From Acestrorhynchus altus (lineage: Eukaryota > Chordata > Actinopteri > Characiformes > Acestrorhynchidae), in NCBI GenBank assembly GCA_034509495.1, contig CM067505.1:5054094-5118093 (forward strand): a stretch of DNA of 64,000 nucleotides, in the 5' to 3' direction. Of the stretch, positions 38,732-50,800 are shown one piece after another. The translations under genes were made by a program, and so were the position numbers. A model generated the notes under the pieces. The model was not told the origin of the DNA and did no database searches. It saw only the letters and a program-made list of their open reading frames with translations. Every line of letters starts with the position of its first letter. The first letter of the stretch is position 1.

Positions 38732-39032
38732 AGGCGATGGATGATCAGCACCGCACCTCCTCCCCAACTCCCTAACTCATCCCAAAATACTGGGTGGAGC
38801 TCCATCATTCCAGTGAACACAGTTCCACCTCTTCACAGCTCAATACTGGGGACTTAATATCCCTCTAGCCCATGCCTGGCATTAGGCATGGTGCCAATAG
38901 GTTCATCGTTATCTGCTCCAGAGAGTCCTGTTCTATTGTTTGTGCTTCTCTACAGAGACTAGAGAAGCTGTTTGTGCATTTGCACATCGGTGTCAGCAAC
39001 GGGTGCACAAAACATTTGGACATATTTAGTGC
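38732..39032 (+). mobile_element. Family A element copy (plus), left arm of an inverted pair
   Basis: GGTGGAGCTCCATCATTCCA, CATGCCTGGCATTAGGCATG, GCCAATAGGTTCAT, TTTGCACATCGGTGTCAGCA, ending CATTTGGACATATTTAGTG. Confidence 0.75.
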
Positions 39033-39097
39033 AGACTGTCGGACAGATAGACTGATAGATGGACAAGTGGATAGATTGTGAGACATAGATAGAAATA

Positions 39098-39335
39098 TAT
39101 AAAGGGCAGCATTGAGCTGTGGTGCAGTGGAACTGTGTTCTCTGGAAAGATGGTGCTCCATCCAATACGTTTGGGAAGAGCTGGGGAGTTGGGGGATGAG
39201 GTGGGGTGCTGATCATCCAACATCCTGATCTCATTAACTCTCATGTTGCTGATTGCAATCAAATTCTCACAGCAATGCTTCAGAATCTACCAAAAGACTT
39301 CCCTGGACAGTAGAGACTCCAACTTTTTCAGAAGA
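39098..39335 (-). mobile_element. Family A element copy (minus), right arm of an inverted pair
   Basis: Plus strand reads GGCAGCATTGAGCTGTGGTG, GGAACTGTGTTCTCTGGAAA, GATGAGGTGGGGTGCTGATC and GAATCTACCAAAAGACTTCC, the reverse of the family A left half. It is tail-to-tail with the preceding copy across 65 bp. Confidence 0.75.
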
Positions 39336-39894
39336 AAATGAAAAAGCAATGAAATATCAGATGGATGGATGGATGGATGGATAGAACACACAAAGTACAC
39401 TTTGACAATCCATGTCAAAGATCAGATCAACAAACTCAGATCAGAGGAGAACTGCTCCAGGACAGCTGGTCAAGAGATAAACTGGTAACCAGCTGAACTA
39501 GCTGGCATATGTTCTCCTGGATAACCAGCCTTTCAGATACATTGTCCATCAAAGACCAGCTCAGACCATGTGAAACCAGCTACCAGCAGGATTTTTCAGC
39601 AGAGAAAGCAAAACTACACATCCACAACCGGTCATCCACACTGTTCCTCACCTCCACCGGTTGAAAATCTCACCTTTTTCCATTTTCTACGTCAGCCTCC
39701 AGTAGTTGGGCACTGGTGTACTCATGCTCTCCTCACCTCGAAGTAAACATCTAAGAACAAGAATCATTCAAAACAAAGACTGAAATGCACAGTACCTATT
39801 GAGCGACACATACAGAAGTAGTGTCTCTCAGTATGAAGTTTGGTATAATGCAACGTCAGACGTCCCGGAAGTGAGTTGTAGAAGTTCCTTGCAG

Positions 39895-40090
39895 TGGCGC
39901 TGCAAGTAGTGCATGTGTCACAGCTCCAGGGGCCTGGGGTTGTGGGGTGGAGCCCAGCACAGATCACCGTCACTGAGAAGCTTCATGCAGCTGCATGGGT
40001 TTTCCTGGTGTACAGCAGTTTCCTCCTGCCTCCAAACAATGGCAGGTGAACCGCCCATGCTAAATTGTCCCTGTGTGGCATTGTCTGGCA
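39895..40090 (+). mobile_element. Second-family SINE copy with its 5' part
   Basis: The 5' part reads GCAAGTAGTGCATGTGTCAC, AGCTCCAGGGGCCTGGGGTT, then CATGGGTTTTCCTGG, TTTCCTCCTGCCTCCAAAC and CATGCTAAATTGTCCCTGTG. It is more complete at the 5' side than the 34-36 kb copies. Confidence 0.5.
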
Positions 40091-40394
40091 TTCTGGAGCC
40101 CTATGATGCGATCCTTGCTCTAATTGCTTTCCAACTTTACTCTAGTTTGCTTGCAAAGAATGCGAAGGAGTTGAAAGCATGAGCAATGGAATGACCTTTT
40201 ATGGTATATGGCCAGTCAGGTACAGCAATAAAGCCTGTCCTTGCTTATGTCAAATGTTTGACTGAGTGTGGGAGGTTTCATGGCTAAATCGGAGCAGCCT
40301 GGTGGCCAATCTTCATTAATGGCACATTGCACCAGTAAGAGCAGAGTGTGAAGGTTCAATCAGCAGGTAAGAGCACAGTTGTGCACACAACATT

Positions 40395-40552
40395 ATGGGG
40401 GACATACCAGAGTTCAAAAGAGGACAAATTGTTGGTGCACGTCTTGCTGGCGCACCTGTGACCAAGACAGCAAGTCTTTGTGATGTATCAAGAGCCACGG
40501 TATCCAGGGTAACGTCAACACCACCAAGAAGGACCAACCACATCCAACAATA
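40395..40552 (+). pseudogene. Tc1-like transposase N-terminal (helix-turn-helix) remnant, third family
   Basis: ATG at 40395 opens MGDIPEFKRGQIVGARLAGA, then PVTKTASLCDVSRATVSRVT, a paired-type helix-turn-helix with the conserved SRATVSRV recognition helix. Homology stops near 40552, so the catalytic domain is missing. Confidence 0.7.
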
Positions 40553-41159
40553 GTTTTCAAAGCATAAGAGCTCAGTTCAGTCATCCCAGATCATCATACT
40601 GATTTATCAGTCTACTCATGCTTTAGTATAACTGAAGTATTTACAAAGACTTCATATATAGACATGTATTTACATATATGCATCCAACTTTTCAGCTAAT
40701 TATCAAACCAAATCCTGAGGTGAGGTAGAGGTTTCAGAGCAGAAATACTGCAGAGTCTGAAAATACTGTTCTTCTACAGCAGGGGGCACCTATGAGCCAA
40801 AAGGGGTGAAAAGTAGCACACATCCCACATTAAGGCAGTACTGTGAAACTCTTTTACAGTGGGTAGCCGCAGATGGGCACCTACCCTAAGTGTGACTTTC
40901 CATTAAATCCTGATGAAAAATTAAGTGAAATAAAGCAGGAAAGCAGAAAATGTGACAATTTACTCGGTGGCAAGAAGTAATGGGGGACAGATGTGTTCGA
41001 CACGCAGTAACTTGGAAAATTCTTCCCAGCAGATGGTAGATGGTGCCACCATGCACATTTTATGACAAGGCGTGAGACTGATCATGTGACTGGCAGCAGG
41101 GCAGTAATAGGCCTCTGCGAAGGAAACCAGGGGGGACATGACAAGATTTTGTCCATATA

Positions 41160-41760
41160 AGGACTGTGACTAATATATACAGCCCTCTCCATAATTATTG
41201 ACAACCCTTCATTTAACACATTCAACCTCCCGTGTTGTACAACAGCACCTAGTCTTCTCCTAGAACATGGTATACGGGTGGAGAATGCAAAGCACAGAAT
41301 TGGAAACCGTTCACCTACAGAATAGAATTCTCGCAGGTGTTCTATGGGGTTTAAAACAGGGTCCTTATCTGCATATGTCTTGGATCGATGTACTGGTAGA
41401 ATGTCTAGTGACCCAGATTTTGGTTTCAAATGGGGTATTTTATGTAGTCCGTGATACATTTCCACTAACAAGCTTCCAGCAGGCTTTGGGGGGAACATAC
41501 CCTCCACCATGCTTAACAGCAGGCAGCAGGATCTATTCACCACAGTCACGCTTCTTTTTAAGCCAAACCCAGCAGGAGTGTTTGTTGCAAAAAGCTTGTT
41601 TTTTTGTTTTGTTTAGACTGTGGAAGCAAATTCCAGTGCCAGTTGCAATCTCCCAGTGCCTACGCTGATGACAGGAAAGGCATTTTCCTGGCTCTTTTTT
41701 TTTTTTCCCATTGCCATCAACGTAGCATCTAATGATGGTCATATACGGATCAGCACTTAC
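41160..41760 (-). mobile_element. Decayed Tc1-like element, fourth family
   Basis: CAGCCCTCTCCATAATTATT at 41181-41200 resembles a known fish Tc1 terminus. On the minus strand, decayed coding pieces (VEGMFPPKPAGSLL) resemble transposase regions. Similarity is weak, so this is a tentative call. Confidence 0.4.
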
Positions 41761-42289
41761 AGCCTGTAGTCCAGCTGTTTCTCTGAATACTTTGTTAGCC
41801 TCCTTTCACCCTGTTCTTTAAGGCTCAGGCCCCCACAGGACCACCACAGAGCAGACATTATGTGGGTGGGAATGCAGTGACACAGACATGATGGGTTTTT
41901 TTTAGTGTGTTGTGCTGGTATGAGTGGATCAGACACAGCAGTGCCATTTCTCCAGGGATGCTTTTGAAATCAAGGGTAATAAGAGTTATGCCTGTCACAA
42001 ATGATGCCTTTATTAACTATCATACTTACCTTGCGACAAACTCCTGATTATTCTTATAAGTTCATCGCTCTTTAAAAAGGGGAATAATTGCATTAACGGC
42101 TTTAAACAGACAATAATATTGTTTATCAGCATTATTTCTGGGACACTACATAATCCAAAAAGTAACGGCAGGCTTCATAAATTGGAGTTTTCCCTTTCCT
42201 GCAGTAACAGCCTCTACCGTTCAGCCAAGACCTCACACAAGGTTTTGGATTTGATGGTACCTTTAATGGATGATTAGTTATAGATCAAA

Positions 42290-42462
42290 AACCCCACTCC
42301 CCCTCTTCCAGATGGCACTGGATATGGAGGTCTTTAGACTCACGTGGCTGCTCCACAGTGTCCTTTTATATTGGCAATGTTTTCCTCTGGCAATAAAACA
42401 AGATGCGCCTGCACAGCTAAACACCCGCGTCAGTAATGTGTGCACCACAGAATAGCTGAACA
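42290..42462 (+). mobile_element. Highly diverged family A element fragment
   Basis: Weak but collinear: GTGTCCTTTTATATTGGCAA, CTCTGGCAATAAAACAAGAT, then ACACCCGCGTCAGTAATGTG and TAGCTGAA. Confidence 0.45.
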
Positions 42463-42479
42463 CACCACATATATCAAAC

Positions 42480-42720
42480 ATGATGGATGCACCGTTATCA
42501 CCTCTAAAATTGGGACATCCCTACTTTTAGATCTTGTCAGTAACGCACAGGGAGAGCGTACTGGTGATGTAGCACCACATGGAGGCAGTGTCCTTGTGGG
42601 TAACGAAGCATAAACAGAGCTCATCATCTGAATGTGCTCTTAGAATTCATAGTGACAGAACAGCAAATTACAGTTTACACTGTATGCAAGTCTTGCAACA
42701 GTGTTCTCAAAATGACTGCG
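42480..42720. repeat. Dispersed repeat, copy 1 of a pair with 45520-45700
   Basis: Both copies share CAAACATGATGGA, GTAGCACCAC or ATAGCACCACT, GGCAGTGTC, then CATCTGAA, GACAGA(A)CAGCAA and CACTG(T/C)ATGCAA in the same order. This copy lies outside trip10 and the other in intron 12. Confidence 0.6.
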
Positions 42721-43762
42721 GGGGACAGCGGAGGTAGCTTAAAATGGGCAAGCTAAGCATCTTTCAGGGGAGATCAGTTTGAAACCAAAAATGCCACTCA
42801 AACGTGTTCCAGAGGTGGGTACTGGCTGGAGCTCCAGCACTCTGGAGGAGTGGAGCTAGGTTTAAACCCCTCTATTGACCAAATGGCATCGGGCATAGTG
42901 ACTTTACACCGTCGAGTAGATAAACTGACCGATTAAAAGAAGAGTCTGGATGCTTTTGTATGTGTGCAGGTCGTCACTCAGACAAAAACCTGAATCTCCA
43001 AGATGGCAAAATTGACAAGGAAATGGCATAATTTTCAATGGAAGTCAATGTAAAAAACTTTATTCAAAGCCTTTTTGGAGCATTTCTATTGGGCCATTCA
43101 TCATGAAATCTAATACAATGTAAAGAGCAACTGCCAGAGTCACATTATTGCAGTAAAAACTAATAGAATTGAGGTTCATATATATGTTTTTACACACATA
43201 AGCAAACACACACACACAAAGAGACAAGACACTTGATAATTTGGGAAATGTGCATGACATTTATAAAGTCCATAGTGACAGTAGACCGTACTGTAAATGT
43301 TACATACATAATGCTTAACTAGAAGGCACCTGGACATTAAAAAACAAAATAACAAAAAAACAAAAAAAAAACAGCCTTGCATGTAGAGAACAGATTCTGT
43401 ACTCAACTATACGAGCTACGGCAGCGCGTGTCCCGACACACTTTCCTGACCTTATCTATGGCATACAGGAATCAGCTCTGACTCTACAATCTTTATTCAT
43501 TACGGATGAACATCTAGTAAGACAAGTGGTGCTGTGATATCTAAAATATATTATTTCTCATACATATTTATATAAATAGGAAAATCCTAAAATGTTGCAC
43601 ATCTTTCATTTTGCTGTTTTTTTATTTATTTATTTATTTATTTATTTATTCCTTTACCTATTTACATATTAACTGTTGATAAACCATGTTTGTGTGATTT
43701 TGCCAGCAGCGTTTGCGTCCAATTACCGTTTACTGAAATGTGACAACAATTGACAATCTTTG

Positions 43763-44670
43763 TTTATTAAAAAAAGATGAATAAATTATGATCTTGCAGC
43801 ACAGACTCACATCTCATCTTTACAGTTTGTATCTGGGAATGGTTGTGGTGTATTCCTAAGCATGGTCCTGATTGTCTTAACATTTAATACTCCATTAAAC
43901 ATAATATTCCTAAAAGCAGAAGTGTTTGACCTTATCATCTGGTTTACGTCACTCGGGCGCTCTCACTTTCTCACACACACAGTCCATCCTACTATAATTG
44001 CACACACGGGCAAGCAATTGCAAAGGAGTGGCGCTCAGTGGCATGTGCGTTACGTGTGAATGTTTAAACGGGATAAAAAGCGATGCATGAAGACAACAAG
44101 GAGGCCAGGACATGGCATGTTCTCCACTCAGGCTAAAAGGGAGGGTAGCTATGGTTACAGTTAATCATATCCTCATGAGCCAGTGCTGAGAAGGCAGTGT
44201 CAGGCTGATGACTGCATCACTCTTGTCCAATACCCACCCGCACATGCTTTATGGACGAGTCCCATTTGGATAAAGCATCCAAACACCAGCCCCCTCTGAG
44301 GTTTATCCTTGTTTGATGATCATGGAAGCCTGAGGGAGTCTTGAAGAGCATGCTAAGCAAACACATGCTCCCTGCAGCTCAGTCTAGACTGGTGGAAGAA
44401 AAGCAGAAAGGAAAAAAAAAAAAAAGAAAAAAAATTCAAAAGAAAATGATTCTGACCTTTTCATTCTCACCAGAACCTGACAGAATGAAAGTCCACACAC
44501 AAGCCTACAGAATCCTCCATATCTAGCTCTCCCTCGCTATCTCTCTGCACCCTGAAGAGAGCAGTGCTCTTCACTGGATGATGAGCCGTGATGGGGACTT
44601 GCTCCAGGGCTGGGGACGGCGCTACACAGCAGCTGCGTGGGGGGATAAAAGGGGGGTGGGGCGAGGTGGA
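43763..44670 (-). other. trip10: Presumed trip10 3' UTR with a candidate poly(A) signal at 43763-43768
   Basis: Downstream of the stop, AATAAA on the minus strand occurs at 43763-43768, and again at 43492-43497 and in the (TTTA)n at 43621-43651. The first is about 0.9 kb after the stop. Which one is used cannot be decided from sequence. The UTR carries an interrupted A-run (44408-44433, plus strand), which is a U-run in the transcript. Confidence 0.3.
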
Positions 44671-44822
44671 TCACTTGTTGAGTGTGATGGTGGCGTAGGA
44701 GGTGGGGATGTAGCCTTCGTCACCATTGCTCCGTCGCACCCGTGTCCAGCCATCGCCTTTGTCCTCCTCCACCACAGCGAGGACCTCACCCTCCTGCATG
44801 GAGATGGTGCCCTCGCTGGAGC
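44671..44822 (-). CDS. trip10: trip10 terminal coding exon (SH3) and stop
   Basis: 152 bp, residues 491-540 and TGA at 44671-44673. Acceptor TTGCTCACAG. GSSEGTISMQEGE, EEDKGDGWTRVRR and GYIPTSY form the SH3 RT/n-Src loops, the conserved Trp and the final strand. The protein ends ITLNK, close to the short TRIP10 C-terminus (VTLN) and lacking the longer tail of FNBP1. Confidence 0.95.
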
Positions 44823-46551
44823 CTGTGAGCAAGAACATTAGAGTGCTTGGTTTGGGGGTGGGGGGACAAAGACAGCAGAAATGGGACATCCCTGCTTTTA
44901 AAACTAGTGATGCAGACAACTTGTAACACTCAGGAAAAGAATAGCGAGATAAGACATTTAGAAGACAGCTAATGCCAAATTCACACTACAAGACTTTGGC
45001 CCTGATTTTTGAGTCACTGTGTTTTTGGCGACACCTGACAAAAGACTCAAGTCAGAGGTAAATCAACGCTGGCTTGGTCGCTACGTGTGAACTGCCGAAA
45101 CACATCATCTGAAACCTAGCGAAGTAATTGCCAATGGTTTGCAAGCCCCAGACAAATATCTACCATTACTTAATATCTGGATGTCAATGCACTGACTAGC
45201 TGCATCCAATGACGGGGCACTGGGTGAGGAGAAAGCAGAGGGTGGAGTAATACCTCCAGCTCTCTTTGCAGAAAAATCAATCCCTGATGCCTGTGTATCG
45301 TTTTCCATTGTCTCATCCACAGACTCTTAATTTGTGCAAACAGTTATCCATTACGAAAGAAAACGAAACCTCTTGCACATGGAACTGCATCACTCGCATG
45401 TGTATTTCATGACAAAAACGTAGTTTTTGAAAAGCAGACAGACTCCAGGTGACAAATCATGGAATTTCTGAGGACTCCGAAGTCATGTAGCATAAACAGA
45501 AGGAATTTCTGATCCGTCAAACATGATGGAGGAAATGTTAAGATATACAGAACTGGGACAGCTCTGCTGGTCAGTAATATATAGGTGACATAGCACCACT
45601 GGGGGGCAGTGTCATCTGAAAATGATCTTGAAATTCAATGACAGAGCAGCAACTTGCAGGTCACACTGCATGCAAATTGTGAACAAGGTTCTCAAAGGCT
45701 ACATTCACACAGCAGGTACGAATGGCTCAAATCCCATTTTCGTCATATGTGACACAGATGTGTTATGTGTGTGGCACAATGAACAGCATTTTCTCTGACC
45801 AGCCAGGTCGGAAACTTTTACATCAATCAAACTCAACAACAGTCGTAAATTCATGGTGAGGAGAAGCGAAAGTGGACAACAGCAGCTTTTGGCACACGTG
45901 CGTCAGTTTAGGAGCATGAACAAAAATACCACTTTATGTTATGTCACAACATTACAACACAGGCTGCATAAAATAATAGATTCATCGAAAAGTGAGATTA
46001 ATGCTCTTCAGTAACAATGCAAATCCATTTCTATTCATACCTGGGAAGTTGTAGAGTGCTGTGCATTGGCCAATAGGAGCAGACAGCTCTTCTTCCTCAA
46101 AGTCATCGTCAAACTCTGCGTAGATGGCCTGGGAGGCATCAGGGGTGCTTTCATCTGAGTGAGCTCCATCAGGACTGTAGGGAGGGACACTGAGTAACTC
46201 ATTTAAGAAAACTGCACTGAAAAATCACAAAACGCTGATCTTGCAGGCCTGGAAGGCAATCCAGAAATAACGAGATGGGACATATCTGGTTCCATCTAAG
46301 TAATAGTTAGTGCACTTTGTGTCTGAATTCTGAAATAAAATATTTAGATTGCTTTTATAAGCATTAAGATAAGAACTTTACTGATAACCTTGGGAAGGTT
46401 CCCTCAGGGAAATTAAGGTGACACAAGGATATAGGGTGAAATAAGAAACTGATTTTAACATGTCTTATAAAATATTGCATTAAATCTCCTTTTTATGTCC
46501 ATTACTAGAATTCACTTTACCTGCAGCATAAGTATTTGGACAGTTTGCATT

Positions 46552-46591
<40 letters not shown>

Positions 46592-47586
46592 TTTACACCA
46601 TTTAGTCCAGCAACACCAAACAAACCTGAAAGTGGATGATCAAAAACAAATCCTACATTTACAGCATCTACAACTAGAAACCATCTAAATGAATCCCGAT
46701 CAGTTCTGGGACAAGATGGAGGGCAGATGGAGATTAACATGAGCATGGAAAAAGTGATCTGAAATACATCACATCGGTCACCTGTCAAACATGATGGAGA
46801 AGTGTTAGAAGTGTTCTGGACATGTGGGAGTCACTGGTGTTTATTGATGATGTGGCTGCTGGCAGAAGTAACGGGATTAGTTATGAAGTGTGTAGAATCA
46901 TATTTTTGCTCTGATTTTGTTAAAAACTACTAAAAAGGACGGCACCTCAGTGCACAGATCCGACCCGAAAAAAGACAAAGAAATGGAAAGTTCTTAAAGC
47001 TTCTTAAACGTTAATACAACACTTTTGAGTACAAGCATGAGTGTACAGGGCGCCAGTCCATTGCAGGGCACCACACACACACACACACACGGAAAACAAA
47101 CTCCTCACTCCAATTGGGGTGACAAACCCACAACCCCACAGCCCAGACCCCTGCACTACCTGCAGAGCCACTGTGGCTCACCACAAAGCTGGTGTCACTG
47201 TCCAAATACTAAAAAAACCTAATAATACAGTACAATAACATATCATTTATTATCTAAAGACAATATCAGGACAGGAGACCTTTGATCCTAGTATCTAATG
47301 CGCACACGTTCCTGAGGACATTTCTAACATTAACAAGGTCTGAAAAGCCTCAGTGCTCCAAGCAAGTTGTGCTGCGAGTTCACGAATCTTACAAAACAGT
47401 ACAAATTAATTACTTCTAGCTTCCTTGTCAACATCTGGTAAATGTTGAAACCTTTAATGGTTTTCACTGTTTTTATAGTTTGCGTCGCATGAAGTCCAGC
47501 CAAGCACTGATAACCCCTCCCCACTACTGAACCTGAACTTTATTTAAAGCAAACATGAAAGTTTGAGATAAGGTTATCGTAGTTGT

Positions 47587-47657
<71 letters not shown>

Positions 47658-47808
47658 ACTCTGTAGCTTGTCTGGAAGATAAGACTGACCTGTACACATT
47701 GTTGCCGCTATTGTTGTTCAGCGAGTGAGTGGAGTAACGGAAAGTGTCTCCTCGTCCGCCAGCTCCCGTGAGCCATGACTGCAAGACAGAAACACAAGAG
47801 TCAAAACA

Positions 47809-47845
<37 letters not shown>

Positions 47846-50800
47846 GTCAGACATTTGATGTGGGGTTTTGCTGCAGTACTTCATATTTGCTGAGCTCTCC
47901 TCTGAGTCTCTCAATGTTGTGTGTAGTCTGGGTGATCTGTGGGGCCAGGCTGGCTGGATCGCCCATCTGAGGATTCTTCTCATACACGTCTTTCATCTTC
48001 CCCAAAGCCTCACTTCACAGAGACAAGAAAGGAGGGAAATCAGAGATGTAGAGAATGAACACACCAAAACACTGAACACTGCAAATCAGCCAGTGCAACT
48101 CTAGTCTAAATGTCTAATATTTCTCACTCTGAGATCAGAATTAGGCAATTAGTGAAGTTATTGCTCGGCCCTCTCACTTTGTCAGGTCTTCTTTTGTCAG
48201 AAAATTGTCTATTTCAAGAAATAATGGAGAGAATTCAAAGAAAGATTAGATTTCTTCACATAAATCTTCTGCCAGTGGAATAAAACACACGGACTAGATA
48301 AAGGTGGAGTAATAGAAGATTTTCTACTAGGATCTTGGAGCATTGCTGTGAGCATTTGGTTGCATGCTGAATGATCACCACCCCACCTCATGCCCAATTC
48401 CCCAACTTTATACCCTTAAACCTGGCATTTGGCATGGTGCCAACCAGACAACGTTTATCCGCTCAAGAGCATTTAGCAACTATTATATTGGGAATACGTC
48501 TCTACAGGGACTTGACAAGCTGTGTTGTGCAACTTTAAGTATCCAGGGTATCCAGGGTATCCGCTGACCACAGACAACATTGATACTGTAGCATTAGTAC
48601 TAATTTAAGCCCCGGTGCCCACTGATGTCACATCAGGTTCTTTGGCAAGCAGGCATTAGTTTGGTGTAAAGTCATACACTATCAAAATACACACAACCAG
48701 CCATCAGACTGTGCATATGATACATTTTTCTGGAACTTCATTGGTGTTCATCTATAACAGCAACTGTTTGAGGAACGTTATAAAGATATTTTTCTTAAAT
48801 ATGCAAATTTAAAGACTCTGACCACTAGTCTCTGCCTAAACCACACCCACTAAACATGATATACCACATACAAGTTAAGCATTGAAATAACTATCTGTGC
48901 TGAACACCAGCTCTCTACAGCCTTCCTGCTCAATACACTCTGATCTGAAGTATAGACCAGAGTTATGGGTATGCAACCTCCTTTCATCAACGTACAGCTG
49001 AATCTCAGCTCGTAAACCACAAAAGCATGTCCATCTGAGGTCAGCCACATGGAGAAAACTGCTGTCTTTGTAGAATTCCATCACTTCTTTTTCATCACAC
49101 TGCTGCTCCAACCTTAGACTCCTACACCACTGAATCTCCATGGAGACTGTGAGCAGCAATGAAACCCCGGAGTCCGGCAACCCTTGGGGAGATGATGTTG
49201 CTGCTGGTAGTTGTCATAGCAATGGTTGCCAGGGAGATGGCGCGCTACGCCGCTCACCTCTGATCCAGCTCCTTCTGCAGCTCCTTACTGATGTCATCGA
49301 TTTTCTGTTGCAGTCGCTTCCTCCGTTGCTCGGGAGGGAGGTGGCCAAAGTCCTCTGTGGCAGCCGGCTGAGAAGACGGGGGTGGAGATGAACAGTCACT
49401 CATGCAGAACAAATGCAACACAAACACAAACACACACCAAAAAAAAGAGGAAAAATCACCCACACACACATACTGTTGACTATCCAGCACCACAAACACA
49501 GTGTCCAATGAGATCTGAAACAGCGTGCTTGATGGGTTCTGACCTCTCCAGGAAAAAATATATGAATTCAAAAACACATGCAAAAAAAACAAAACAAAAA
49601 ACCTTCACCTCCCAGTAACAATAATATGCCACCAGTATCTGCTCCCCATCAGACTTAAGAAGTAACTGGGAGTTACAAATACAAGCTAGCAATCTTGTGT
49701 GTCAATGTTTGTGCTGCATAAATCACCATTTCCTGTTTGTTCTGCTCACTTTCGGCAGTTAGAGCCAAAAATCGCTGCCGTGATGAATCTGAAAGGAGCC
49801 AGGCTTGCTCACACTACACGTACAGCACTGTGCAAAAGTCTGACTCCACCCTTCCATTTAGTTAAAGGCTCCAGAGAATGCATTTAAGTATTTTAAATTG
49901 TTTTGCATAGAAGCTGGGCTGTAGTCGGGGTGAAGCAGTTGCCAGATACACCCTTTCGAATTGAAGTGGAAAGTCTCGCCTGTACACTTCTAAAACGGCA
50001 GACTGGTTTTGCAGAAATATGCTTATTCCATTTTCTACACAAAGGCAAACGTTTCAGCTTCTATCTTCAGTGCTCCTTATATGGTGGACTCATGAATAAT
50101 TTGATGAGCTCTGCTCTGATTGGCTGGTTTAGAGTGAAGCACAGCATTAACATCTCTAGCCACAATAATAGAGCACTGATGTTTTGAACACTAACAAAAA
50201 TGTCTTGGTGGATCGTGCTGCCATCCTGTCTGCTATTAAGCTTAATTCTGCTGGAATTAAGGCTGGATTTCTACTAAAGCTACTTAGTACTTTTAGTGTA
50301 GTACGGATACCCGTTCCTATTTGGAAATTTTGTTTCCTCACACACCCTTTTTGACATCCAAATCTTGATTCCCGTTCCCATTCCTATCCCAATCCCCCTT
50401 ACTTTCCTTTCCCTATTCTAATCCCCATCCCATTACTATTGCCCATTACCAACCCCAACCCCACCCTCCCACATCCCTATCCCAATCCCAATCCCTGTCC
50501 CCATTCTTACCCCATACCTATCCCCATTGCTAGTGGCTTCAAGCAAAGCCACAGTCACGAGGCCAGGCTTGTTTCTACACGAGTCTGGTGTTACCGATGC
50601 ACAACAGCCCCAAAGATTGTCTCAGAAAACTGACAACAAAAGAACAAAACTGGTGTAGCTGAGGGCTGTACATACAATGAGTCAAGATTAAGATGAGAGA
50701 ATTTATGGTTTTGGAACGGTCACATTTTTACAGCTCTGTTTTTGGTTATGAAGGACTTCCATCTGAATGAGGACAGACGATCATATGAGGTCATTCCTAT

